Assembly: GCA_002422425.1 (NCBI GenBank)
Contig: DIVG01000006.1
Coordinates: forward strand, 105,594-169,593
Origin: Akkermansiaceae bacterium UBA6138
GTDB taxonomy: Bacteria > Verrucomicrobiota > Verrucomicrobiia > Verrucomicrobiales > DEV007
Length of the DNA: 64,000 nt
Direction: 5' to 3'
In this document: piece by piece, positions 51,584 through 59,883 of the stretch
Position numbering within the stretch: position 1 is the first letter of the stretch
Layout: every line of letters starts with the position of its first letter
Position numbers and translations under genes: made by a program
The notes under the pieces: generated by a model
Told to the model about the DNA's origin: nothing
Database searches by the model: none
Seen by the model: the letters and a program-made list of their open reading frames with translations, nothing else

Positions 51584-52717
51584 CTAAGGCCTCTTTCGAA
51601 AGCCCTGGAAAAGTTTCGGAAGCGAGGCCGGTTTTTTCTGCTCTGCGGTTGGCTCGTCGCCGAAAACGGCATCCTTGAAAAGTATCGCGAGAAATTCCGC
51701 GTCACGAAACCTGCTCCCCTTTTTCCCGAGGTGCACCACCGCGAGCTGCATCGAGGGCACCATGTAGAGGCGCTGGAAGTTCGACCCGAGCGAGCAGATC
51801 AAATCGGTCGGCGCCGCCTTGCTCAGGCAGGCATGACTCCAGTCCTCGGGCATAGGTTCGCGATCAAGAAAAACTTCCACGTCGACCTCGCGTGCCTGCG
51901 GGTGGAGGCGGTGCGAATTGATCCAGAAACAGAGGCCGAAGGCGGGATTAATGGGCGTGCCGTGGAAGCATTTGACCAGTTCGTCTGCCGGGACGAGCTG
52001 CCGCCCGCCCCACTCGCCGCGCCGGACCACGAGCTCGCCGAACTGCGACCAGTCACGTCCGGTCATGTGCATGCCGGCCGAGGGGATGACATTGCCGTGA
52101 TTGTCCGCCCGCCACTGCGTGATGGTAATTCCGAGGGGGGTGATGAGTTTCCGGTCGAGATATTGTGCGTAACTCGTGCCGCGCCCGGCGAGCTTGCGCC
52201 GCATCACTTCGCAAAATACCTGAAGGTGGCCGGGGCCGTAAATGAACGAAGCCCCCCGCTCGCGGGTCGCTTCGAGACCGACCGCGAGAGTCAGTTTATC
52301 AGCGGGAGATCGCCCGTAGATTTCCTGAAAGCCCGTCTCCAGTCCCGAAGTGAAATTCAGGAGATCTCGTATCGTAACGGCGCGCTTGCGAGGGTCTTCC
52401 CGCCATTCCGGAATTGTCTCAGCGACAAGTTCATCAAGCTTGAGAATGCCCTCGTTTTCCGCGATGACGGCAAGAACGCCGAAAAAGGATTTCGTTCCGG
52501 AATAGATGTGGAGCGGTTCTTCGGCACGATGGCCGTTGTAATATTTTTCGTAGCGCGTGACCCCTCCCTCCTTGACGATCATCGCGATGCCGCTGCGCGC
52601 GGCGGAATATTTCTGCGCGGCGGTGATCGAAGCGGTGGAGAGCTGGGCGCTACCTCTCTCCCCGACGGTCAGGAAGACGGCGATCAGGAACGGCATCGTG
52701 AAACGGGAAGGCACCAT
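51584..52717 (-). CDS. Secreted serine hydrolase, beta-lactamase/esterase fold
   Basis: 377 residues with a signal peptide (FTMPFLIAVFLTVGERGSAQ). The beta-lactamase-related catalytic Ser-x-x-Lys is SGTK at about residue 73, and the LLNFTSGLETGF and WRADNHGNVIPSAGMHMTGRDWSQFGEL blocks are typical of the class C/esterase EstB family. The end carries an HLGKKGS segment in place of the KTG box. It probably hydrolyses an ester or peptide in the periplasm; resistance to beta-lactams is not implied. It follows the EEP-family gene in the same direction, 71 bp away. Confidence 0.83.
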   Translation of the reverse strand: MVPSRFTMPFLIAVFLTVGERGSAQLSTASITAAQKYSAARSGIAMIVKEGGVTRYEKYYNGHRAEEPLHIYSGTKSFFGVLAVIAENEGILKLDELVAETIPEWREDPRKRAVTIRDLLNFTSGLETGFQEIYGRSPADKLTLAVGLEATRERGASFIYGPGHLQVFCEVMRRKLAGRGTSYAQYLDRKLITPLGITITQWRADNHGNVIPSAGMHMTGRDWSQFGELVVRRGEWGGRQLVPADELVKCFHGTPINPAFGLCFWINSHRLHPQAREVDVEVFLDREPMPEDWSHACLSKAAPTDLICSLGSNFQRLYMVPSMQLAVVHLGKKGSRFRDAEFLAILFKDAVFGDEPTAEQKKPASLPKLFQGFRKRP

Positions 52718-52788
52718 CCCGTAACATGCCCGAAGGAGACGATCCGGTCAAAGGGAGGCGTCGGGGAGAAATCGCCGGCACAAGGGCA

Positions 52789-53664
52789 TCAGGGAAATTC
52801 CAGAATGGCGGTAACGGGGAAATGGTCCGAAGGGGTGCGACCTTCGAAGGCGCTCCTGTCAATCGCGGCGCTCTTCACTCTGATCGACTCGCCGACAGCA
52901 ATCCAATCGATCCTGGGTCCGGCAGTGTTCGAAGCAGCGAAACCGGAAAAAGTGCCCTCCCCGGGTCCTTTTTCCCTGAACGCAAGGCGGTAGGTATCTT
53001 TCAACACCCGGGCACCGACACCGGGCTCGAAAAGATTGCGGTAGGGGACGCTCCCTTCGTCAGCATTAAAATCACCGGTCAAAACGAGGTGACAGCCGCT
53101 GCCGATGCTCGCGAGCTGTCGGCGCACAAGGAGGGCGGACTCTTCACGGGCGACCTCCCCCTGATGATCGAAGTGGGTATTGGCAAAAAGGAGGGGAAGT
53201 CTCTCCGGGTGTTTGAGATCGCGGAGTTTCACCCAGCTCACGAGACGGGGGAGAGCCGCATCCCAGCCTTTGCTCCCGATCATGTCGGGCTCTTCGCTGA
53301 GCCAGAAGTGCCCCCCGTCGATTTTTTCGAAGCGCTCACGACGAAAGAAGATCGTCATCATTTCCCCCTTTTCTTTCCCGTCCTCCCGACCGGCCCCGAA
53401 GGACTCGTAGGCCGACAGTTGATCAACGAGATAATCGCGCTGGAAATAAACCACCTCCTGAGTGCCGAGCAGGTCAGGCTGAAATTTTGTGATCGTCTCC
53501 ACGACACGCTCTTTGCGAAGATCCCAATGATTGGGCCCGTCTGCGGCCGTGCCGAGGCGGATGTTAAAACTCATCACCCGGATACCGGCCATGGCCGTGG
53601 AGGAACCGCCGATACAGGAAAAGAAAAGGAGAAGATGAAGGAGGCGGGAGAGCGAGAAGGTCAT
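52789..53664 (-). CDS. Secreted endonuclease/exonuclease/phosphatase family protein
   Basis: 291 residues with a leader (LSRLLHLLLFFSCIGGSSTAMA). The DNase I-like fold motifs are complete: VMSFNIRLGT, LLGTQEV (metal Glu), NTHFDHQG (catalytic His), LTGDFNADEGS and the final SDHFPV. Members act on nucleic acids, phosphoinositides or sphingolipids; an exported bacterial form could be a nuclease or a phosphodiesterase. Divergent from the helicase gene over 139 bp. Confidence 0.88.
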   Translation of the reverse strand: MTFSLSRLLHLLLFFSCIGGSSTAMAGIRVMSFNIRLGTAADGPNHWDLRKERVVETITKFQPDLLGTQEVVYFQRDYLVDQLSAYESFGAGREDGKEKGEMMTIFFRRERFEKIDGGHFWLSEEPDMIGSKGWDAALPRLVSWVKLRDLKHPERLPLLFANTHFDHQGEVAREESALLVRRQLASIGSGCHLVLTGDFNADEGSVPYRNLFEPGVGARVLKDTYRLAFREKGPGEGTFSGFAASNTAGPRIDWIAVGESIRVKSAAIDRSAFEGRTPSDHFPVTAILEFP

Positions 53665-53803
53665 GAGCTCTTAAGATAGATCGATTTTACGGGTGATGCC
53701 GGACGCGATCAGGTTACCGGCCGGGATCTCCCGTTCGGCTTGAAGAAGGATCTCGACATGACACACCTCTTGCCCACTTCGCGCCTCCGCCGTAACCATT
53801 CCC

Positions 53804-56377
53804 GTGGAAGAAGACCGCCTATTCAACGATGCTTTGCACCCTTCGGTGGCGGGGTGGTTCCGGAATACCTTTAGTCAACCGACGGAGGGCCAGCGCCTCT
53901 GTATTCCCGACATTGCCGCAGGTCGCTCCGTCCTCCTCTCCTCCCCGACCGGATCAGGGAAAACTCTCGCGGGCTTTCTCGGGGTGATCGATCGCCTGGC
54001 CCGGGACCATGCAGCCGGCCGACTCGGCCCCGACGGAATACGCTGCGTCTACGTTTCGCCCCTGCGCGCACTCGGCTACGACATCGAGAAAAATCTGCGT
54101 CAGCCCCTCGGCGGGCTGCATCTCGACAACGTCATCACGGTCGGTCTGCGCTCCGGCGATACGACGGCGGCGGAGCGTCAGAAGCAGCGACGCAAGCCGC
54201 CGCACCTGCTCATTACCACCCCCGAGAGCCTCGCCATTCTCCTGCCCCAGGCGGGGTTCCGCGAAGCGCTCGCCCGTTGCGAGTTTGTCATCGTCGATGA
54301 GCTCCATGCCTTCGCCGAAAACAAACGCGGCACCCACCTTTCCGTCTCACTGGAGCGGCTCGAACACCTGCGCAAAAAGGCGGGAATGACCGCTCCGCTC
54401 TGCCGCATCGGGCTTTCCGCGACCGTCGCTCCGCTCGGTCTCGTTGCCGAATTCCTCGGCGGTTCGGGTCCGCGGCCGGTCATTCGCGAGGCGAACGTGG
54501 GGCGGCAGTCGCTCATCGAAGTCCTCACCCCGATCCGCAAGCATGCCTATCCGCCGGCCGGCTACACCGCGACGCGGGTCATCACCGACATCGCCGGGAT
54601 CATTGAGAAAAACCGCGCGACCCTCGTGTTCACGAACACCCGCTCCGGCGCCGAGCGCCTTTCCCACCGTCTCAAGCTCGCACTCCCGAAACTCGCGGAG
54701 ACGATCGAGTGCCACCATTCCTCCCTCGACCGCAGTGTCCGGCAGGAGGTCGAGGACAGGCTCAAGGACGGCGATCTGCGCGCTGTCGTCTGCTCCACCA
54801 GTCTCGAGCTCGGGATCGATATCGGGCACATCGACACGGTCATCATGGTCAGCACGCCCAAGGGCATCTCGCGGGCGCTCCAGCGGGTCGGACGCTCGGG
54901 GCACTCAATTCATCAGATCAGTCACGGCGTCCTCGTCGCAACGAACATCAATGATCTTATCGAATGTGTCGTCTGCGCGAAACTCACCCACGAGCGGCAG
55001 CTCGATCCCGTCGCGACGCTCGACTTTGCCCCCGATGTCATCATCCAGCATCTCATGGGCATGGCGATGGACGGAGGCGTCTCCGCCGACGAAGCCTACG
55101 AGGTGGTGCGGGCGGCTTATCCCTTCCGCGATCTGAAAAAGGAAACGCTCGACCGGCTCCTTGATTATCTCGAAGGCGGAGGTCGTTCCCTCCAGGCCCA
55201 GTATCGCGAGGCCTTTGGCAAGATCGTGGAAAAGGACGGTCTCTATCACACCGTCTCGAAAAAAGTCGAGCGCGAGTATCTCGTCAACATCGGCACGATC
55301 CACGCCGACGGCATGGTCAGTGTCCTCCTCCATCGCCGCCGCCTCGGCTCGGTCGAAGAGGGTTTTGTGAAAGGGCTCAAGCCGGGGGACATCTTTGTTC
55401 TCGCCGGGAAGACGGTGAAGCTGATCGAGAGTTCCCCCGCCGAGGTCACGGTGGAAAATGCGGCGGGCCGTCTCCCCACCGTCCCGAGTTGGAATGCCAG
55501 CAAGATGCCGCTCGCCTCGGGCATGGCCCGTGAAGTCGCGCGACTGAGGACAGAGCTCGATGCGCGGCTCAACGAACGTGGTGAGGAGCATGACGTCGTC
55601 TCCGACTGGCTCGTCGAGGAATGGTCCATCTCGGGAACGAACGCCTCGGCCATCATTGACCATTTCACGAATCAGTCCCTCCTATCAAAGATCCCGACGG
55701 ATCGGCGTTTTCTCATCGAGCGTTATGTCGACGAGGACGACAAAGAGGATGACCGCGTCCATTTTTTCTTCCACAGCCTCATCGGCCGCAGCGCCAACGA
55801 CGCCCTCTCGCGCATCATCAGCCGGCGCATCAAAGAGGCCGTCGGCGGCAACGCTCTCGTCACGATCGACGACTATGGCTTTCTCCTGAGTCTCAAGCGT
55901 TTCCAGTCCATGGAGGTCGAGGCGTGGCGGGCGCTTTTCGTCCCCGACGGGGCCGCCGCCGAGCTCCATACCGCCCTGCAGGATTCGCAGCTCGTGAAGT
56001 GGCAGTTTTCCGGCATCGCCCAGACCGGCCTGATGATCCCGCGGAATCTCCCCGGTGGCGAGCGCAAGATGCGGCAGCTCCGCTGGAGCGCCGACATCCT
56101 CTTCAAGGTCCTCGCGCAGCATGAGCCCGATCACCCACTCCTCCAGCAGGCGGTATACGAAGCCAAGCACACCTTCCTCGATCTCGACCGGGCCATTGCC
56201 TTCCTCGAAGAGCTCCGCTCGATGGACTGGGAACTCGTCGAAGTCCCCGCCGTCTCGCCTTTTGCCTTCGGCCTCTACGCCAGCAGGATCAAGGAGAGCA
56301 TGATGATGGAAACGCCCGAAGAAGCGATCGAACGCCTCTACGGCACCATGATGCGGAAGCTGGGGCGGGAGGAGTGA
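53804..56377 (+). CDS. Lhr-type DEAD/DEAH-box helicase
   Basis: 857 residues from a GTG at 53804. Helicase motifs in order: Walker A SPTGSGKTLAG, TTPESLAILL, motif II VDELHAF, motif III GLSATVAPLG, then the second RecA domain with FTNTRSGAERL, STSLELGIDIGHID and QRVGRSGHS. The C-terminal third contains the winged-helix and Lhr-specific regions. It lacks the very long extension of E. coli Lhr, so it is an Lhr-core protein. Lhr-core proteins unwind 3'-tailed DNA and RNA-DNA hybrids and are linked to DNA repair. It stands alone. Confidence 0.9.
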   Translation: MEEDRLFNDALHPSVAGWFRNTFSQPTEGQRLCIPDIAAGRSVLLSSPTGSGKTLAGFLGVIDRLARDHAAGRLGPDGIRCVYVSPLRALGYDIEKNLRQPLGGLHLDNVITVGLRSGDTTAAERQKQRRKPPHLLITTPESLAILLPQAGFREALARCEFVIVDELHAFAENKRGTHLSVSLERLEHLRKKAGMTAPLCRIGLSATVAPLGLVAEFLGGSGPRPVIREANVGRQSLIEVLTPIRKHAYPPAGYTATRVITDIAGIIEKNRATLVFTNTRSGAERLSHRLKLALPKLAETIECHHSSLDRSVRQEVEDRLKDGDLRAVVCSTSLELGIDIGHIDTVIMVSTPKGISRALQRVGRSGHSIHQISHGVLVATNINDLIECVVCAKLTHERQLDPVATLDFAPDVIIQHLMGMAMDGGVSADEAYEVVRAAYPFRDLKKETLDRLLDYLEGGGRSLQAQYREAFGKIVEKDGLYHTVSKKVEREYLVNIGTIHADGMVSVLLHRRRLGSVEEGFVKGLKPGDIFVLAGKTVKLIESSPAEVTVENAAGRLPTVPSWNASKMPLASGMAREVARLRTELDARLNERGEEHDVVSDWLVEEWSISGTNASAIIDHFTNQSLLSKIPTDRRFLIERYVDEDDKEDDRVHFFFHSLIGRSANDALSRIISRRIKEAVGGNALVTIDDYGFLLSLKRFQSMEVEAWRALFVPDGAAAELHTALQDSQLVKWQFSGIAQTGLMIPRNLPGGERKMRQLRWSADILFKVLAQHEPDHPLLQQAVYEAKHTFLDLDRAIAFLEELRSMDWELVEVPAVSPFAFGLYASRIKESMMMETPEEAIERLYGTMMRKLGREE

Positions 56378-56421
56378 TCGCACGGAAATGACCAAACTGT
56401 CAGCGGTAGGCGGACCGCTCC

Positions 56422-57783
56422 TCAAAACAACCGCGCATACCGGTCAATCTCCCACTGCGAGACGGTCTGGTGATATTGCCGCCATTCTTCCGCCTTGTAG
56501 GTGATGAACTCGTCGCGCAACTCCTGTCCGAGGACTTTCGTGATGAAAGAATCGGCGGCGAAGGCCTTGACCGCTTCGTCGAGGGTGCGGGGGAGTTCTT
56601 CAATGCCGGCGGCGGCAAGTTGTTCGGGAGTGTACTCGTAGAGGTTGTCCTCCTGCGCCGGTCCGGGGTCGATTTTTTGGCGAATGCCTTCGAGTCCGGC
56701 GGCAAGGACGAGGGTCGCAGCAAGGTAGGGATTGCAGGCAGCATCCGCGTTGCGCGCTTCGACACGGCCTCCGCCCATAGGGACGCGGAGGGCGTTCGTG
56801 CGGTTGTTTTTACCGTAGCTGTTGAAGACGGGCGCCCAGCTGTAGTAGGCCATGAGCCCGCGACGAACGAGACGCTTGTAGCTGTTCACGGTCGGGGCAA
56901 AAGCGGCGCAGAGGGCGGGGCCGTGTTTGAGGACGCCACCGAGAAAATAATACCCGAGCTGCGTCAGGCCGAGCCCGCGCGGATCGTCGGCGGGATCGCA
57001 GTTGAAGAGATTTTCCTTCGTCTCGAGGTCGTAGAGCGACATGTTGAAATGGGCTCCGGTTCCGGTGCGTTCGGCAAAGGGCTTGGGCATGAAGGTGGCG
57101 ATGAGCCCTTCTTCCGAGGCATACTGCTTCGCCATCATGCGGAAGAAGATGAAGCGGTCACACATCGTGAGGGCGTCGGCATATTTGAAGTCGAACTCGA
57201 ACTGCGAGTTCGCATCCTCATGGTCAAGCGAATAGAGATCCCAGCCGAGGTCGTTGATCGTCGTCGAGACTTTGTCGATCCAGGTGTAGCGATCGAGGAA
57301 ACGTTTCACGTCGTAGCAGGCCTTGACGAGGTTGTCGTCGTCATTGGGGATCTCGAGCTTGCCCTCTTTGGTGAGCCGCAGGATGTAGACCTCGGCTTCG
57401 ATCCCGAGGTTCATTCCGAATCCCATCTCCGCCGCCTCGGCGAGGACCTTTTGCAGGGCGACGCGCGTGTTGATCGGGTAGGGTTCGCCGTGGAAGGTGT
57501 TGTCAGCCGGATAAAAGGCGACCTCTTTGTTCCAGGGTAGGATGACCCCGCGTTCGAGATCGGGGACCGAGGCGATCTCGTCCTCATTCGGGCTCTGGCC
57601 GAGTCCGTCGAGAGCATAGCCGGTGTAGAGTTCGGAGCCCTCGGCGAAGTGAACGAAATGGTCGATGGGCACAAACTTGCCCTTGGGCACGCCGTGGATA
57701 TCGACATAGGCGCCGACACAGTATTTGACGCCTTGAGCTTTGAGGTCGTCGCGGATGGCTTTAAGTTCTTCGGTCGATTTCAT
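56422..57783 (-). CDS. Glutamine synthetase-like ligase, GlnT/GMAS type
   Basis: 453 residues of the glutamine synthetase fold. The start (LKAIRDDLKAQGVKYCVGAYVDIHGVPKGK) and blocks such as LDHEDANSQFEFDFKYADAL and FMPKPFAERTGTGAHFNMSL look closer to GlnT and gamma-glutamylmethylamide synthetases than to housekeeping GlnA. Metal and ATP site residues (GIEAEVY, GGGRVEARNADAACNPYLA) are present. It joins glutamate to ammonia or an amine using ATP. It is the last gene of the minus-strand cluster, 144 bp after the Rieske gene, with a possible terminator between. Confidence 0.85.
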   Translation of the reverse strand: MKSTEELKAIRDDLKAQGVKYCVGAYVDIHGVPKGKFVPIDHFVHFAEGSELYTGYALDGLGQSPNEDEIASVPDLERGVILPWNKEVAFYPADNTFHGEPYPINTRVALQKVLAEAAEMGFGMNLGIEAEVYILRLTKEGKLEIPNDDDNLVKACYDVKRFLDRYTWIDKVSTTINDLGWDLYSLDHEDANSQFEFDFKYADALTMCDRFIFFRMMAKQYASEEGLIATFMPKPFAERTGTGAHFNMSLYDLETKENLFNCDPADDPRGLGLTQLGYYFLGGVLKHGPALCAAFAPTVNSYKRLVRRGLMAYYSWAPVFNSYGKNNRTNALRVPMGGGRVEARNADAACNPYLAATLVLAAGLEGIRQKIDPGPAQEDNLYEYTPEQLAAAGIEELPRTLDEAVKAFAADSFITKVLGQELRDEFITYKAEEWRQYHQTVSQWEIDRYARLF

Positions 57784-57890
57784 GAGTGGTTTGGTACGGG
57801 TGATTGGAAAGGATTTGGCGAAGCGGTTTCAACAGGCTGGATATTCACGAATAAATTGGTAACTGTTAGTCAGGTGAAAATGAGATTTTC

Positions 57891-57910
57891 CCCCTGGCCT
57901 CAAACAGGGG
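57891..57910 (-). terminator. Terminator-like hairpin after the Rieske gene
   Basis: CCCCTG / CAGGGG with an 8-nt loop, 17 bp beyond the Rieske stop. On the minus strand it is followed by GAAAATCTCATTTT, a weak U-rich tail. It would at most attenuate transcription into the ligase gene. Confidence 0.4.
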
Positions 57911-57927
57911 TGGATGACCAAGTTAGG

Positions 57928-59286
57928 TCACGCCTTCTGTGACGGCGCGCCCGGCCGATCCATCGTCGGCCAGGTTCCGCGTCCGCGGGCGGCGAGGAAT
58001 CTCTGAATGAGCCAGATCGGCATCTCAAGGTGACTGAGACGTCCGCGCTGATAACCGGCGGTAAAAAGGCCGCGCTGCACCGCCATGCAGACCTCCATGT
58101 CCTCGAGGTGGAAATCGATCGCGGCCTGCGTCGCGACTTGATTCATCTCTTCGAAGTTCGGGTCCTCGGTCGTCGACCTCGGCACGAGGATGGTGGTGAG
58201 CAGCTTCAGGTGATCGGGCCCCATCGGGAGGATGCGGTACCAGATGACCGAGTCTCCCGTGAGGACGAAGGTAAAGAGAGGGTAGCCGAGGACGAGGCCC
58301 CACTCGAGACGCTCGTTTTCCGGGAGGGTCGCGATGGGCGGGTAGGTCTCCCAGTGACGACCCTCCTCGTCGATCGCACGAATCTCGGCGCGGAGTTCCT
58401 CCTTCATCGGCAGGTGGCAGCGGATGTGAAAGGGCTTTTCCTCCTCGGTCCAGGTGTCGCGGGCGGGCATCATGGGCTGGAGCGTTTTGCTATGAGCTCC
58501 GGCGTGGTGGTAGGACTCCATGAAGTTTTCGGTGAGGATCTTCCAGTTGAAGGCGCAGTCCCATTCGTTCTGCGCGACCATGACCATGTCGTCAATCAGC
58601 CACGGGGCGACCTGATCGCTCAGAGTGGCGTATTGCTCGGCCACGGTTCTGGGCGCGGTGCCGTCGAGGTTGACGAAGACAAAACCGTTCCAGACCTCGG
58701 AGCGAAAGCTGCGCAGACCCCACTCGTCGCGGTTGAAACCCTCGGCCTGTCCCATCTCGGCGCAGGCCTTGAGCTTGCCGTCGAGTTCGAAGGTCCAAAA
58801 GTGATAGGGACAAAGGAGAAAGCGGGTGTGACCGCAGCCGGGCTCACCCTCCTTTGCCTCGGCGGGGCCGTGGCCGTCGTAGCCGAAGCCAGGAGGCATG
58901 ATGTCCATGGCGCGGTGCGGGCAGACGCGAGAGAGCACGTTGATTCCGTTTTCCTTGTCGCGGACGACGACGACCGGTTCGCCGAGGACTTCGACATTGA
59001 GGAAGTCACCGATGCTGGGGATCTGGGAAACGTGGCCGAGGCAGATCCAGTCGTTCTTGAAGAGGTTGTCGATTTCCCAGTCGAAGAATTCCTGGCTGGT
59101 GTAGGCCTGGGCGGGCAGGGTTTCGCTTCGCGAGAGGGGCAGGTCGGCGATGCGCTCGATCTCCGCGAGGATTTCGGCGACGGACATGGGCGGCTGGCCA
59201 CTGCGGATGGAGCCGCGGGCGCTCTTGAGCGGATCGGGCGCGGGAAGACAGGCGCGACGGATATCGGATTCGGAAATGGCATTCAT
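57928..59286 (-). CDS. Rieske non-heme iron oxygenase, catalytic subunit
   Basis: 452 residues from ATG 59286; the 76 codons further upstream run through repeat sequence. The Rieske [2Fe-2S] ligands are CPH and CPYH, but 34 residues separate them instead of the usual 15-17, with an insertion rich in Gly/Glu. The mononuclear iron site is ENFMESYHHAGAH, with the bridging acid and His pair. These enzymes hydroxylate or demethylate aromatic or amine substrates, taking electrons from a separate reductase not seen here. Neighbouring amine ligases and a transporter suggest a nitrogenous substrate. Confidence 0.9.
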   Translation of the reverse strand: MNAISESDIRRACLPAPDPLKSARGSIRSGQPPMSVAEILAEIERIADLPLSRSETLPAQAYTSQEFFDWEIDNLFKNDWICLGHVSQIPSIGDFLNVEVLGEPVVVVRDKENGINVLSRVCPHRAMDIMPPGFGYDGHGPAEAKEGEPGCGHTRFLLCPYHFWTFELDGKLKACAEMGQAEGFNRDEWGLRSFRSEVWNGFVFVNLDGTAPRTVAEQYATLSDQVAPWLIDDMVMVAQNEWDCAFNWKILTENFMESYHHAGAHSKTLQPMMPARDTWTEEEKPFHIRCHLPMKEELRAEIRAIDEEGRHWETYPPIATLPENERLEWGLVLGYPLFTFVLTGDSVIWYRILPMGPDHLKLLTTILVPRSTTEDPNFEEMNQVATQAAIDFHLEDMEVCMAVQRGLFTAGYQRGRLSHLEMPIWLIQRFLAARGRGTWPTMDRPGAPSQKA

Positions 59287-59292
59287 GAGGTG

Positions 59293-59332
59293 GAGAAGTA
59301 GAGAATCAAAGAAGTAGAGAAGCAGAGTAGTC
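59293..59332. repeat. Octanucleotide array upstream of the Rieske start
   Basis: Four 8-mers of the form GAGAAGNA plus one divergent unit, beginning 6 bp upstream of the ATG (minus strand). It probably forms the leader of the Rieske message and would supply purine-rich or pyrimidine-rich sequence near the ribosome site. Confidence 0.72.
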
Positions 59333-59550
59333 GTAGTGCTAGTGTCAGGATCGCGGCGACAGGCCGGGGCCTGATGCGGGAAGAGGATGGAGAGTCGTCT
59401 CAGCAGCCGAGAAAGACAAAACTGCACAGCGTGATCCCGAGCTGACGCATGAGGTCGTGGAGCGGGAAGCAGAGGCGTGAGAAGGATTTTCGCACTATGA
59501 TGCTGGAGAACCACCTCCGCCGACGTTCCGGATTCAGGGGTAGGTATGTA

Positions 59551-59571
59551 GCATGGGCATCCTGCCCATGC
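59551..59571 (+). repeat. REP-like palindrome
   Basis: Perfect 9-bp stem GCATGGGCA / TGCCCATGC, loop TCC, preceded by GTA, as in the copies flanking the leuS element. It is in inverted orientation to the copy at 59684. Confidence 0.85.
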
Positions 59572-59683
59572 ACCTCAGGCAGACGCCGTTCGCCGAGGGC
59601 TGGTAATTCGCTGTGAGACCTTCGCCGATTCGGCATCGTTGAGAGATTGGGCGTTACCCCTCCGTCGAGAGTCTCTTCACGAT

Positions 59684-59704
59684 GCATGGGCAGGATGCTC
59701 ATGC
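59684..59704 (-). repeat. REP-like palindrome with one mismatch
   Basis: GCATGGGCA / TGCTCATGC with loop GGA, followed by TAC. On the minus strand the bases after it (ATGCATCGTG, then AGACTCTCGA) match those after the left palindrome in leuS, so the repeat unit is longer than the stem, at least about 45 bp. Confidence 0.82.
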
Positions 59705-59816
59705 TACAGGGAAAACGCGGAACTGCGAATGGACGATTCCCCACGGGCCGATCACTGAAGAACCCACCCCGAAGAGCGAATGTTCCACCAAACGTATTCG
59801 GCAACCGTCCCTCGGT

Positions 59817-59837
59817 GCATGGGCTGGAAGCCCATGC
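59817..59837 (-). repeat. REP-like palindrome
   Basis: Perfect 9-bp stem GCATGGGCT / AGCCCATGC, loop GGA, followed by TAC. Same T/A variant as the left palindrome in leuS. Confidence 0.85.
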
Positions 59838-59883
59838 TACACCCTTCGAGTCACCGCGTGTTCCATTAGCCATCATTTTCGGT

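Larger units (their letters stand above)
59287..59883. other. Repeat-rich intergenic region with REP cluster
   Basis: 597 bp with no supported gene. It holds an octamer array at the Rieske start, three REP-like palindromes (59551, 59684 and 59817) and a candidate dispersed repeat shared with the region after 50.9 kb. The open frames crossing it encode only translated REP peptides, so I do not call them. It should separate the downstream Rieske/ligase unit from the upstream ligase/transporter unit. Confidence 0.75.

Noticed and set aside
59293..59837. CRISPR array
   Set aside because: Palindromes are unequally spaced, in mixed orientation and without uniform spacers; no cas gene is present.
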